DNA of 64,000 bases, from the NCBI GenBank assembly GCA_018398815.1, contig CM031601.1:36308009-36372008 (forward strand), in the 5' to 3' direction. The position numbers and the translations under genes are program-made. This DNA is from Conus ventricosus (Eukaryota > Mollusca > Gastropoda > Neogastropoda > Conidae). The notes under the pieces were generated by a model. That model was not told where the DNA came from. It saw only the letters and a program-made list of their open reading frames with translations, and ran no database searches. Positions 39,367-50,282 of this stretch are shown piece by piece (position 1 is the first letter of the stretch; every line of letters starts with the position of its first letter).

Positions 39367-39502
39367 CATTCTACCTATTTGATTTCAACAAAAAACCACC
39401 ACCTAATTGTACATATCAGCAAATAGCCTCCACCAAATTGTTTATGTCAATAACGTAGCCTCCATTGTTCATCTCAGCAAGGTAAACCTTTATCTAATTT
39501 TT
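39367..39502. repeat. 32-bp minisatellite, left part
   Basis: Three to four degenerate units of a 32-bp repeat (core AGCCTCCACCTAATTGTTCAT). The array resumes at 45,461 after LINE C. Confidence 0.8.
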
Positions 39503-39503
39503 C
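39490..39503. repeat. 14-bp target-site duplication of LINE C, left copy
   Basis: TTATCTAATTTTTC precedes the LINE and recurs at 45,461-45,474 after its tail. It lies within the minisatellite. Its first five bases equal the LINE tail unit. Confidence 0.9.
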
Positions 39504-39590
39504 CCTCCGGGGGTTGCGACCTTGTCGTGGTCGGAGGGTTTGCGTGGTCCAGTGATCCCTTAGGCTTTGCTGGCGGGGGCATCAATACTT
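39503..39590 (+). promoter_or_regulatory. conserved structured 5' end of the I-like LINE
   Basis: CCCTCCG at the first bases can pair with CGGAGGG 21 bases later. Inside are ACC...GGT and a GGGGTT segment that can pair with GATCCC downstream. The block recurs at the starts of copies A, B, D and E. I-like LINEs carry an internal promoter in this region; a ribozyme fold is also conceivable. Confidence 0.5.
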
Positions 39591-40218
39591 GGAGATAGGC
39601 TGTTTTTTTCACACTGCTTCTAGGCCTGAGAGGTGCAGATGCTGTGTTGGCCTAAGCGTAACGTGGTAAAGAGTTGATGCCCCTGGTAGGGCTTCCCATG
39701 TCAGATAGGCTAAGGGTGAGGATCCTGACTAAGAGTAACCCGCCTTTCTCCTTTTCTTGTTTTCTGCCTCCCTTATTTGGCCCTTTTCTATCTTCGTCTC
39801 CCCTTCAAGTCTTCTTTTCCACACAACTTTTCTCTCTGTGGTCTCCTTAAGATCCGCCGCGTTTGCCGTGCGGTGCGACCTGTGTCGGAGGGGAATGAGA
39901 TCCTGGTGATTGAGAGGGCCAGCGCTCTCAACATATCACTTTGGCTCGGACCTCTCCTAGACAGGGGAGTACACTTTGGCCCGGGTGTACTAATCGGCTC
40001 CCCTTCTTGGGGTTGGGTCAAGACGGGCAGTTCCCCACTGGCAAGTAAACCCCTGCAGTGCTCAGCTCTCTGTTCCCGGGAGTTGAGCATGATCAGGGGG
40101 ATAGGGTTGGTTGCTTCTGCTTGTCGTATGTCTCTCCCGAAGCCTGGAAGGGGTCAAGACATTGGTTTCTTGGCCCTGGCCCTTAGTTTGGACTCCAAGG
40201 TGGGTGGGTAAGGGAGGG

Positions 40219-41538
40219 ATGAAATATACTAAAATACACATGGCTTTTTCAAAACACATCCCCCCAAAAAAGAGGAAGGCTGCATCCCTATTTCAGGGAA
40301 TTTTGATTCCGATAGCGATTCCGATATGGAGGTACGACAGAGGACAGGATTCTGGGCTTCCTGGCTCGTGATGGAAGGGACGGAGCAGAAAGACCCCTTT
40401 CAGCTCTGAGCCCTTTCGCCATACAGAAGGGCTTTCAAGCTTTAGCAGGTGACCCTCGGTCCATCAAGAGGTTGAGGAATGGTTCATTTCTTATTCAATG
40501 CAAGTCACACAAACAATCTGAACAGCTGCTGAAAGCAACTAAACTAGTGGACAGGGAGATCAGGGTAACTCCCACAAACAGTTAAATTCATCTAAAGGCG
40601 TGATTCGCTGCCGGGATTTATCAGGAGTCTCAGAGGCAGAAATCAAAACGGAGCTGGCATCCCAGGGTGTGACGGAGGTGCGCAGGGTGACTGTCAAGAA
40701 GAGTGCAGAAAGAGTGGCCACCAAACACCCTCTTTCTGACATTCTGCAACCCTGTGCTGCCTCCGGTCATCAAAGTCGGCTACCTGATTGTCCGGGTTCA
40801 GTTGTACGTTCCGTCCCCGTTGAGGTGCTTCCGATGCCAGAAGTTTGGCCATGTCAGAGACCGTTGTTCTGGGCAGGAGGTGTGTGGTATTTGCTGCAAG
40901 GCAACCCATGATGGGCCGTGTAAAGATCCGGCACATTGTGCAAACTGCGGTGGCGACCATCCCTCCTCTTCACGGAATTGTCCTCTGTGGATTCAGGAAT
41001 CTGCAATACAAAGGTTAAGACAGAAAAGAGATCTCCTTTTTTGAAGCCCGCAAGCAGGTTGTGGGCAGTCCGTCGCCGACAGCTTCTTCGTATGCTTCGG
41101 CCGTAAAGAAAGTTCCATCAGTTCCAACTCAGTCAGTCTGCTGTCAGACTGATAACTTTACGTTTTCGAAGACATTGCAAGGAAAAACTGTCAGCTCTGG
41201 TGGAAGCAGGTCCACCACCTTCCAAACCAAAGTGACTGCCCCTGGTGGAGCAAAAAATCCGCCACCCCTCAGACTGCCCAGCAGTCTACAACATCTGCTG
41301 CTGGGCAGATTAAAAAACCAGCACCCCTCCCTCGAACTCCTCTGTCCAGTGCCCGTGCGGCAAGGGAGTTCAACCTAGTGTGGAGATGGTGGAGTTGAGG
41401 AAAAAACCTCCACCGTCCCCCAAACCCAGACCTACTTCACCTGTTGGCAAGTCTGCCAGCAGGTCTGCAGATAGTCCAGTGAAATTAAGCAACAAATTTA
41501 CAGCTTTAGCAGCAGATGTTGAGGAGGAGATGACCTGA
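40219..41538 (+). pseudogene. LINE C ORF1: nucleic-acid-binding protein with zinc knuckles
   Basis: Starts at ATG 40,219 (KYTKIHMAFSKHIPPKKRKA, basic N-terminus). A middle part reads RSIKRLRNGSFLIQCKSHKQ and RVTPHKQLNSSKGVIRCRDL, a fold like the RRM-type domain of I and Jockey ORF1 proteins. Then come VRVQLYVPSPLRCFRCQKFGH and three knuckles: CFRCQKFGHVRDRC, CGICCKATHDGPC and CANCGGDHPSSSRNC (40,819-40,981). The C-terminal part ends KLSNKFTALAADVEEEMT at a stop. The protein would coat LINE RNA. Frameshifts at about 40,310, 40,410, 40,720 and 41,040 break the frame. ORF2 begins 26 bases after the stop. Confidence 0.8.
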
Positions 41539-41564
41539 TCTCTCTCCTTTTCGCCCTCTGCACC

Positions 41565-44500
41565 ATGGATAATACATTTTCCATTGGAATATCCGTGGTC
41601 TAAAATTCCAACTTCGAGGAGCTGCAGCTTCTGTGTCAGTCTCTAAAACCTTCTGTCGTGGCTCTTCAAGAAACTCAAATTCAAAGCCAGAAGACCTTTA
41701 CTCTTTCTGGCTTTAATATTCTTTCGAAACCTGCACAACCATCCACGTTGGGACTGTCGGGCGGTGTTGCCCTTCTCCTACACAAAACTTTGTTGTATAG
41801 TCCTGTCACTCTGTCTACCTCCCTTCAGGCTGTAGCTGCGAGAGTCACTCTCCACAAGACTGTGACAATCTGTTCTCTTTATCTCTCACCTTCTGTCCCG
41901 GTTTGTCGTCAGGACCTTGTCAGTCTGATAGAGGAACCTCCTCGACCTTTTTTGCTTGGGTGACTTTAACGGTCACAACCCTCTTTGGGGTGGTACCGGT
42001 TCGTCATCCAGAGGTCTGCTGATTGAGGATGTCCTTTCGGATTTGGATTTGTGTTGTCTGAACGACGGATCTGCAACTTACCTCCATTCTTCCACAGGTT
42101 CACTTTCGTGTTTAGATTTGTCGATTTGTGACCCCTCGCTGGTCCTGGACTATGAGTGGTCTGTCCTGACGATCTGCACGGAAGTGACCATTTCCCTGTC
42201 CTTCTACAACCTGTAATAACTGAACACGTCTCTGTCTCTCAGCATTTAAATTATAAGAAAGCAAACTGGGATCTATTTGCAGCCACTGTTTCTAAGCAGT
42301 TCCAGGACACTGATTTTTTTCAGAGTCCTGACCCAGCTGAATCACTGACTAACACTATGATTAAATGTGCTAAGACCTGTATTCCAGTGTCTTCCAATAA
42401 ACTTCAAATGCCAAAAACACCCTGGTTCGATTCAGAATGCCAACAAATTCCAAAGTTAGAAAACGGGCTCAGCGTCAGGTATACCAACGACCTTCGGGTC
42501 CCAACGCTCGAACCCATCAAAACTCCGTGCCAAATCGAGACACACTTTTAAAATCAGTAAACGTCGGTCCTGGAGAAGCTTCTGCTCCAGGCTGACAAAA
42601 ACTTCTAAGAAAAAGTGTGGAACATCATTAAGAAAATCAAAGGGAAGAACACCTGTCCCACGTGAACCATCTCAAGTTTTCGGATTCTTTAATAACAGAG
42701 AAGAAAGCAGTTGCTAATCTGCTTGCTTCTACCATTGAAAAGAATTCCTCCTCTTCTAATAAATCGGTCACTTTTGTCAAAAACAAAGCCCTAAAAGAAA
42801 AATCGCCCTGCAACTTTTCATCCGACAACATGGAAGACTACAATCTTCCTTTCACATTAAACGAGCTGAAATCTGCCTTACTCTCTTGCAGCGATTCCTC
42901 TCCAGGTCTAGATGAAATTCATTATCAGCTGTTGAAACATCTTCCGCAAGAAGGTCTGAACATACTGCTACAAGTATATAACCATGTGTGGACTTCAGGT
43001 TGCTTTCCACCCTCTTGGCGGAAAGCCCTCATTATTCCCATCCCCAAACCTGGGAAAGATCTTTCTAATCCATCTAACTACCGTCCCATAGCTTTGACCA
43101 GCTGTGTCTGTAAATTGATGGAAAAAATGGTCAATGCTAGGCTCATGTGGAAACTCGAAACCGATGGCCTTTGGCGAAAGAACAGTGTGGTTTCCGCAAA
43201 CATCGTAGTACAGTTGACCATTTGATTCGTCTGGAATCTACACTTAGGAACGCTTTTTTAAACAGACAGCATGCAGTGGCAATTTTCTTCGACTTGGAGA
43301 AGGCCTACGATACCACCTGGAAGTCGGGGATACTTCATGATCTCCACGATCTGGGTTTTCGAGGTCATCTTCTCTTTTTATTCAAAATTTTTTGGCAGAA
43401 CGACAGTTTCAGGTCCGGGTTGGCACCACTCTCTCTGATGTCCACGAGCAGGAGTTGGGTGTTCCACAGGGGAGCATACTGTCTCCTGCCCTCTTTAGTA
43501 TTAAAATCAACAACATTGTTCAATCAGTTCAGCAGGGTTCAGACTGCTCATTGTTTGTGGATGATTTTGCTGTCTACGCAACTGGAAGCCTGTACCCGAG
43601 TGTCCAGCGCAGGCTCCAGCTTTGCGTAGATAAAATCCATCGATGGGCGGATGAAAACGGTTTCACCTTTTCTGCTACAAAAACCCAATGTATTCACTTC
43701 CATAATTTCCGTCAGTTTTTCCAGATCCGGAACTTCAAGTAGGGAAATCTCCCATTCCAGCTGTTAATGAGGCCAAATTTCTGGGAGTCATTTTTGACCA
43801 AAAACTTAACTTTCTCAGCCATATTAAAAACCTCAAAACTGCTTGCCAAAAGGCACTGAATATTCTGCGGGTCGTAGCACACACCGACTGGGGCGCTGAT
43901 AAGAAAACTTTTTGCACCTCTACAGAGCCCTGGTCCGTTCCAAACTGGACTACGGTTGTGCTGTGTACGGCTCCGCAAGATCATCTTACCTCAAACTCTT
44001 GGACCCTATCCACCATCAAGGGCTTCGTCTCTGTCTTGGAGCGTTCCGCACCACCCTGTGTACAGCCTGTACGCAGAGGCAGGTGAACCTTCACTGTCCA
44101 ACCGCAGGCTGAAACTGTCTTTGAATTATTACATCCGACTGTTCTCAGAACCGCAGAATCCTGCCTATGACTGTGTTTTTTGACCCTCCGTTCCAAAGTA
44201 AGTTTGAAAATAACCCGAAATGTATTCCGCCGTTTGGGCTTCGTATGCAGCCTCACGTGCGGAATGCAGGTATAGACCTGGGAGTAGTTTCCGATTTTTC
44301 CAAGTTTCCGGATCAACCTCCATGGACCTTTTTCATACCAGAGATTCGTTTTGATCTCGCAGCTTTCCGTAAGGAGTCTACCAGCTCTCTGGCGTACAAG
44401 GCTTTGTATGCCGAGCTCTGTTCCAAATTCCCATCCTATCAAAAAGTTTTCACTGACGGTTCCAAGTCTGAGGATGGAGTGGCCTGTGCAGCCTACTGCC

Positions 44501-45249
44501 CTGGGGCTCCTTCTCAGATATTGTTGGAACATATACATTCAGATGCTTCTGTCTATTCTGCTGAACTTACTGCTCTAGTACTGGCTTTGAAGATAATCTC
44601 CCATTCTTCGAAGAGGGACTTTCTGGTTCTGTCGGATTCGCTGTCAGCTTTGGAGGCCATAGCTGGCCGCAACCTTCAGCATCCAGAACTTTTTTTTTTT
44701 TTTTGAACTTTTTAGCAAGTTGAAGGCGGACGGTTACAACATTACTCTTGCTTGGGTTCCTGGCCATGTTGGCATCGGCGGGAACGAAATGGTTGATAGT
44801 TTAGCCAAGAACGCCACAAGAGAGAAACTGTCCAACACTTTTATCCCTGCTCAGATGTGAAACCCAAAATTAACGATTATGTGAGAGACCTCTGGCAGGA
44901 GGATTGGAACACACAGACGAATAACAAACTCTTTCAGATCCGTCCAAACCTTAAAGACTTCCTCCCATCTACGTCGGGTGGTCGTAAAGAGGAAACGGTT
45001 CTGTGCCGGCTGCACACCGGCCATTCGTATTTTACCCATTCTTACCTTTTAAAGAGTGAAGAAGCTCCGTGGTGTATTCCATGTCATGCGCCACTCACAA
45101 TGAAACATGTTCTTTTAGAGTGTTGGGACTTGCACGATGTGAGACACAAACATTTTACAGCGGAGTCCATGAAGATCCTGTTCAGGGATGTCCCGCCTGA
45201 CGTGATCCTTGGGTTTTTGAGAGAAATTAACATTTTTCATCTGATTTGA
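41565..45249 (+). pseudogene. LINE C ORF2: endonuclease, reverse transcriptase and RNase H, frameshifted
   Basis: The endonuclease (41,580-42,220) shows the WNIRG start, ALQETQIQS with the catalytic Glu, GDFNGHNPLWGG (Asp, Asn), SCLDLSICD and a terminal SDHFPV in a second frame. Reverse transcriptase (42,830-43,740) shows SSPGLDEIHYQLLK, PIPKPGKDLSNPSNYRPIAL, QCGFRKHRSTVDHL, AIFFDLEKAYDTTW, GVPQGSILSPALF and the catalytic FVDDFAVYA. RNase H (44,450-44,830) shows FTDGSKSEDGVACAAY, SAELTALVLALK, LVLSDSLSALEAI and AWVPGHVGIGGNEMVD, so the Asp-Glu-Asp-Asp set is present. The C-terminus has a Cys/His cluster (CIPCHAPLTMKHVLLEC). At least six frameshifts plus a T run at 44,690 interrupt it. ORF2 protein nicks target DNA and reverse-transcribes from the nick. 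Confidence 0.85.
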
Positions 45250-45460
45250 GATTTTACGGAAGAAGGATTTTTAACAAAGTTTCTGGTTCGTTTGTAGATG
45301 ATGTCATTTAACGAGATGTGTGAAAGGTTTTTATTTTTTTTTTGTTTTTTTTTTTGTTTTGTTTTTTTAAATGACTGGTGAGTTGATTTTAACGTGGTGA
45401 CAGCCCTGATGTGGCCCTCTGCGGTCGGCTGGGCTATAAGCAACATTATCTTATCTTATC

Positions 45461-46000
45461 TTATCTAATTTTTCATTGAACACAGTAACCCCTGCTTAAT
45501 TGCTCAAGTCAGCAAAGTAACCTCCATCTCATTGTTCATGTCAGCAAAGTAACCTCCACCTCCTTGTTCATGTCAGCAAAGTAACCTCCACCTTGTGTTC
45601 ATGTTAGCAAAGTAACCTCCACCTCATTGTTCATGTCAGCCAAATAACCTCCACCCAATTCTTTATGTTAGCAAAGTAGTCCGTCTAATTGTTCATGTCA
45701 ACATAGAAACCTCCACCTAATTGTTCATATCAACAGATCAGCCTCCACGGAATTGTTCTTGTCATCAAAGTAGCTTCCACCTAATTGTTCATGTCAACAA
45801 AGTAACCTCCATCTCATTGTCCCTGTCATCAAAACCACTGTGTATTTGTTCCTGTTGACAAAATAGCTTCCACCCTATTGGTCATGCCAGCAAAGAAGCA
45901 TCCACCTGATTGTTTATTTCAGCAAGATTGTCTCTTCCTAGTTGCTCAGTTCAAATAGGTAGTCTCCACCCAGTCATTGGTTTCAGCAGAGTATGTGGAT
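45461..46000. repeat. 32-bp minisatellite, right part
   Basis: About 16 units of AGCAAAGTAACCTCCACCTCATTGTTCATGTC type, increasingly degenerate toward 46,000. It continues the array seen at 39,367-39,502; LINE C landed inside it. No coding potential. The following 46,000-46,440 shows no gene or recognisable repeat. Confidence 0.9.
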
Positions 46001-46439
46001 GAAAGTTGGCTGACTGAAAAATAGAAATTGGTTTTGAAATAGAAAGAAACAACAACCTGAAATGTCTTTCTTTGAACTTTAGTCTTGAGCAAAGCATGAG
46101 CATGCTGTTCTAAACAGCTTTTGTAGACTCGTCATTTACCAGAGATTATTGTTGCTGAGTCCAAGACTCTCATCTCTGGTTGTGGAGACAGCGCTATTTA
46201 GTGCCATATAAGTTCTGATTTAATGCATAAAATCTGCCTTTTATGCAAGGGAGACGTTAGGATTGAGGAAATCAGCAAAAGTCAGGGTGCCCAGAACAGA
46301 TAGAGGGGGTAATGGTTCAGTAGTATAGACACATCAGATCAGGGATTGTAGCTATGGTGTCAAAAAACAAGCAGGCTGTTGATTTTCCTTTAAATGAATT
46401 TATTTAAAAATAGAAGCATTGATAAGGTAATTTGTTGTT

Positions 46440-46846
46440 GTTGTTGCTTTCCCATCTTTTGTGCCATCACAGTGGCATTGCACCCACGCTACTTATTCTG
46501 GTCCCTGGTCACAGCCTGGCCTGGCCTGTGGCAACCTTAGCAACAGCTGTCCACATGAAGCAGTTGGTGTCAAGTTGAATGAGGCAGCCTTCCAGAGGAG
46601 ACACTGTACTGCTAACGAGTCTCTTCTGTGATGTTCAGTGGCATGAGTGAGCTTTCTCTCCAGAGGGTGCCACCACATCCATTGAGCAAGACGGAATCAA
46701 ACCAAGGCCGTACATGTGGAGAGGAAATTGAAACTCGGGTTACCATTAGAGCAGTGCATGGAGGGCCACAGAATTGTGGATTTTTTTTTTAATGCTGATG
46801 GATGGGTATGAGGGTGATGAAGATAATGCTATGGATTTCCATGCTG
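46440..46846 (+). repeat. unclassified dispersed repeat, copy 1
   Basis: Contains CCCATCTTTTGTGCCATCAC, CACCCACGCT, GAGGGCCACAGAATTGTGGA and GATTTCCATGCTGAT in this order. The same blocks occur in the same order on the minus strand at 54,210-53,885. The family is unknown. One reading of copy 2 in the opposite sense (GYTAIEVAQKMG) recalls an ankyrin repeat, so the repeat may derive from a processed gene. Confidence 0.6.
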
Positions 46847-47150
46847 ATTTTCATTCAAAATTTTTTGGCAGAACGACAGTTTCAGGTCCGGGTTGGCACC
46901 ACTCTCTCTGATGTTCATGAGCAGGAGTTGGGTGTTCCACAAGGGAGCATACTGTCGCCTGCCCTCTTTAGCATCGAGATCAACAACATTGTCAAGTCAG
47001 TTCAACAGGGTTCAGACTGCTCATTGTTTGTAGATGATTTTGCTGTCTACACAACTGGAAGCCTGTACCCGAGTGTTCAACGCAGGCTCCACCTTTGTGT
47101 GGAGAAAATTCATCAGTGGGTGGATGAAAACGGCTTCTTCTTTATCTTAT
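46847..47150 (+). pseudogene. short LINE reverse-transcriptase fragment
   Basis: Matches copy C 43,380-43,670 closely and stays open: FLAERQFQVRVGTTL, GVPQGSILSPALF, then DCSLFVDDFAVYTTGSLY with the catalytic Asp pair. It stops at ENGFF and passes directly into TTATCTTATCTTAC, the family's tail repeat. An internal deletion joined mid-RT sequence to the tail. The next stretch (47,160-47,440) shows no gene. Confidence 0.85.
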
Positions 47151-48482
47151 CTTACGACCACCTGAATTAAAATTCAGCTCCATTAGTACAAACTTTAACT
47201 TCCATTTAACTAAATCAAACATACCAAATTACCACATAAACTAGGCTCCCGTGTCTCTTTGTCAGCACAGCGTGATGATTCCAGGCTGGCAGGTCTGTAG
47301 AGATTGAAGGGAAATCCTAGCTCACCTGACTGACACAAAACACAGGTGAGTGGCTGTCAGGTAAGCAGGTCAACCGGTGAACAGGCAAACTTTTCGCCAC
47401 CACAATTTGGGAACGGACAAAGATGGTCCGTCACACCTTCAAACTAACATCCAATAGCTATGACCAGCTAGATGCCTCTGCAAGTTAATGGAAAAGATGG
47501 TCAGTTCCCATCTGATGTGGAAGCTGGAAACTGATGGCTGTTTGGCCAATGAATTGTGCAGGTTCCAGAAGTACCACTTGACTGTTGACCATTTAGTCCG
47601 TCTGGAAACCTCCGTTTGCAAGGTCGTCAATAATAAGCAACATGTGATTGCTATCTTTTTCGATCTGGAAAAAGCGTACTTGGAAATCTGGAATTATAGA
47701 CTTGGTTTTCGTGGTCATCTACCTTTATATATTTAAAACTTTCTGGCTGATCGGCAGTTTCAAGTCTGTATTGGTACCATGCTGTCTGACATCCATGGGC
47801 AGGAGTTGGGTGTACCTAAAGGGAGTATTTCTCCTGCTCTCTTCAGTATCAAAATTAGCCAGACTGCCAATTCATTAAACTGAGGTTCCAAGTTCTCTCT
47901 GTTTAATGATGACTTTGCACTCTAAGCAGTTGGAGCCTCTTATGCCAGCTTACAGCGTCAACTCCAACTCTGTGTTAACAAGAGTTGACTGTGGGCCAAG
48001 GAAAACGGGTTTACCTTTTCAAGCACCAAAACACAGTGTAGCTATTTTCACAATTTTCGTCAGTTCTTCGCCAATCCTGAAAGTTGTCAGGACAAATCTA
48101 CCATTCCAGCTGTGAAAGAAGCCAAATTTCTGGGTGTTATTTTTCATGAAAAACTGAACTTTGAAAGTCACATCCAGCACTGAATATTCAAATACTTGTG
48201 GCACACACGGATTGGGGCGCTGATAAGCCAGCTCTTTCCATCTTTACAGGGCTTTGATCCACTCTAAACTGGACTACAGGTATGTAATGTATGGCTCGGC
48301 CAAACCTTCTTACCGGAAAAGTCTCGATCCCATCTACCATCAAGGGCTTTGACTCTGTTTGGGTGCATTCCGCACCACCCCTGTTCATAGCCTGTATGCT
48401 GAAGCAAGAGAACCATCTCTCTCGAATCGTCCGCTGAAAGTTAGCCTTAACTACTGTTTGAATCGATCCTCTGAACCCCAAA

Positions 48483-48494
48483 ACCCCGCATATG
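48483..48494. repeat. 12-bp target-site duplication of LINE D, left copy
   Basis: ACCCCGCATATG occurs immediately before the LINE 5' end and again at 50,283-50,294 after the tail. Perfect over 12 bases. Confidence 0.92.
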
Positions 48495-48913
48495 CCCTCC
48501 GGGGGTTGCGACCTTGTCGTGGTCGGAGGGCTTGCGCGGTCCAGTGATCCCTTAGGCTTTGCTGGCGGGGGCATCAATACATGGAGATAGGCTGGTTTTT
48601 TCAAACTGCTTCAAGGTCCGAGAAGCTAAGATGCTGTCTGGCCTAAGCGTAACGTGGTAAGGAGTTGATGCCCCTGGTAGGGCTTCCCATGTCAGATAGG
48701 CTAAGGGTGAGGATCCTGACTAAGAGTAACCCGCCTTTCTCCTTTTCTTGTTTTCTGCCTTTCTTATTTGGCCTTTTTCTATCTTCGTCTCCCCTTCAAG
48801 TCTTCTTTTCCACACTCCTTTTCTCTCTGTGGTCTCCTTAAGATCCGCCGCGTTTGCTGTGCGGTGCGACCTGTGTCGGAGGGGGATGAGATCCTGGTGA
48901 TTGAGAGGGCCAG

Positions 48914-49784
48914 ACACGTGAAATTTTATGACAATCAAGTTTACAGCATGCAAGCATGCGCAGTCACCATGCTGATGCAGGCTGTTAGTGTAAGATGAAA
49001 CCTGAGGCCTACCTGACGTAAACCATCTGCTGCCTGGCAGTACAGGTCCCACTGGTTGTCCCACCAATGTCATACAAAACTTGTCACATGTCACACACAA
49101 TACTATAAAAGAGGGTCAGGTGCGCCCTTTGCAGCTTGTTTTTGTCTTGTATACCTGTTTCTTTCATCAGTAGCAGTCTTAAAAAACAAAGAGGAACAAA
49201 CAAAACGAAAAAAAACAAGTGGTGTAGCAGTGTCAGGTAACGAGTGAGCCGGCCCAGTGGGTTCCTGAAACTGACGCTGCCGTGCCGTGTGTCGCGGGCC
49301 GCCATTTTGTCTGAAGCGCTGCCAGTGGAACATTGTATTCCGGGTTGCTTTGCACTTCACCGTCTTCTTCAACACTACTACCTACTTCTGTATCACTTTC
49401 ATTCTCCATTTTTCTTTCAAATGTCTCCACTTCTACAATAATTTCATCTAACTCCTTGCGAGTGGTCGACCATCTCGTCGTCGTTCGTAGCAGACGCGAA
49501 AGCCGCCATTGTGAAAGTCGGTTAGTTTCCATTCACAAAGTTACTCGCTGCGTTCTGTGCCTATTCTCAATGAACACACACTGTTCTATCACCCAAAAAT
49601 AGTGCCAACACATGATTGGGCCATGCCTGAGTCTTCCTAGTTACTGTCTGCGACTGTGTGTGTCTACACACGTGATCACTGCGTGATGGAAAATTCCCAC
49701 AGAGAGGTCCCGGTACGTCCCGGTACGGGAAGAACAGGCGCCCGACGTTCAGTCCCGGATTCTCCCGTTGCGAGTATAAGAGGG
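48914..49784 (-). mobile_element. piggyBac-like transposon fragment captured inside LINE D
   Basis: The right edge reads GAGGG followed by TTAA. On the minus strand this is TTAA then CCCTCTTATACTCGCAACGG, the arrangement of a piggyBac terminus with its TTAA target. The LINE itself has TTAA at exactly this position (copy C: ACCTTAAAGAC). The left edge has no TTAA, so that end of the transposon was lost with the LINE middle. Confidence 0.5.
49233..49532 (-). CDS. possible N-terminal piece of a piggyBac-like transposase
   Basis: A 99-residue minus-strand frame beginning at a Met, with an acidic stretch (MENESDTEVGSSVEEDGEVQ). It starts about 250 bp inside the putative TTAA-flanked end, where a transposase reading frame would begin, and an acidic N-terminus is common in piggyBac-like transposases. 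No DDD catalytic region is included. It could be an unrelated chance frame. Confidence 0.3.
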   Translation of the reverse strand: METNRLSQWRLSRLLRTTTRWSTTRKELDEIIVEVETFERKMENESDTEVGSSVEEDGEVQSNPEYNVPLAALQTKWRPATHGTAASVSGTHWAGSLVT

Positions 49785-50156
49785 TTAAGGAGTTCCTCCC
49801 GTCTACGTCGGGTGGTCGTAAAGAGGAAACGGTTCTGTGCCGGCTGCACACCGGCCATTCGTATTTTACCCATTCCTACCTTTTAAAGAGAGAAGAAGCT
49901 CCGTGGTGCATTCCATGTCATGCGCCACTCACAATGAAACATGTTCTTTTAGAGTGTTGGGACTTGTACGATGTGAGACACAAACATTTTACAGCGGAGT
50001 CCATGAAGATCCTGTTCAGGGATGTCCCGCCAGACGTGATCCTTGAGTTTTTGAGAGAGATTAACATTTTTCATCTGATTTAAGTTTTTACGGACGAAAG
50101 ATTTTTAACGAAGTTTCTGGTATGTTTCTAGACGATGTCATTTAAAGAGATGTGTG

Positions 50157-50198
<42 letters not shown>

Positions 50199-50282
50199 AC
50201 TGGTGAGTTGATTGTAACGTGGTGACAGCCCTGATGTGGCCCTTTGCGGTCGGCTGGGCTATAAGCAACATTATCTTATCCT

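Larger units (their letters stand above)
39503..45460 (+). mobile_element. I-like LINE copy C, complete reference copy
   Basis: A 5.96-kb element: leader 39,503-40,218; ORF1 about 40,219-41,538; ORF2 about 41,565-45,249; 3' UTR with a T-rich run; tail GCTATAAGCAACA plus TTATC repeats. ORF1 with zinc knuckles, ORF2 with endonuclease, reverse transcriptase and RNase H in that order, and a tandem short-repeat tail instead of poly-A together suggest the I superfamily (I/Nimb-like) rather than Jockey, which lacks RNase H. The 14-bp target duplication is perfect. Several frameshifts break both ORFs, either from mutation or residual sequencing error. At least eight other copies or fragments in the window belong to this family. 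Confidence 0.9.
48495..50282 (+). mobile_element. LINE D: chimeric short LINE with foreign middle
   Basis: The first 419 bp (48,495-48,913) match the 5' leader of copy C. The last 498 bp (49,785-50,282) match its 3' end, including the ORF2 C-terminus (CRLHTGHSYFTH to NIFHLI) and the TTATC tail. The 871 bp between do not match the LINE and look like a piggyBac-like end. Perfect 12-bp target duplications show that the chimera as a whole retrotransposed. It has no reverse transcriptase, so it would depend on proteins from a full copy. A long T run lies at 50,164-50,192. Confidence 0.85.
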
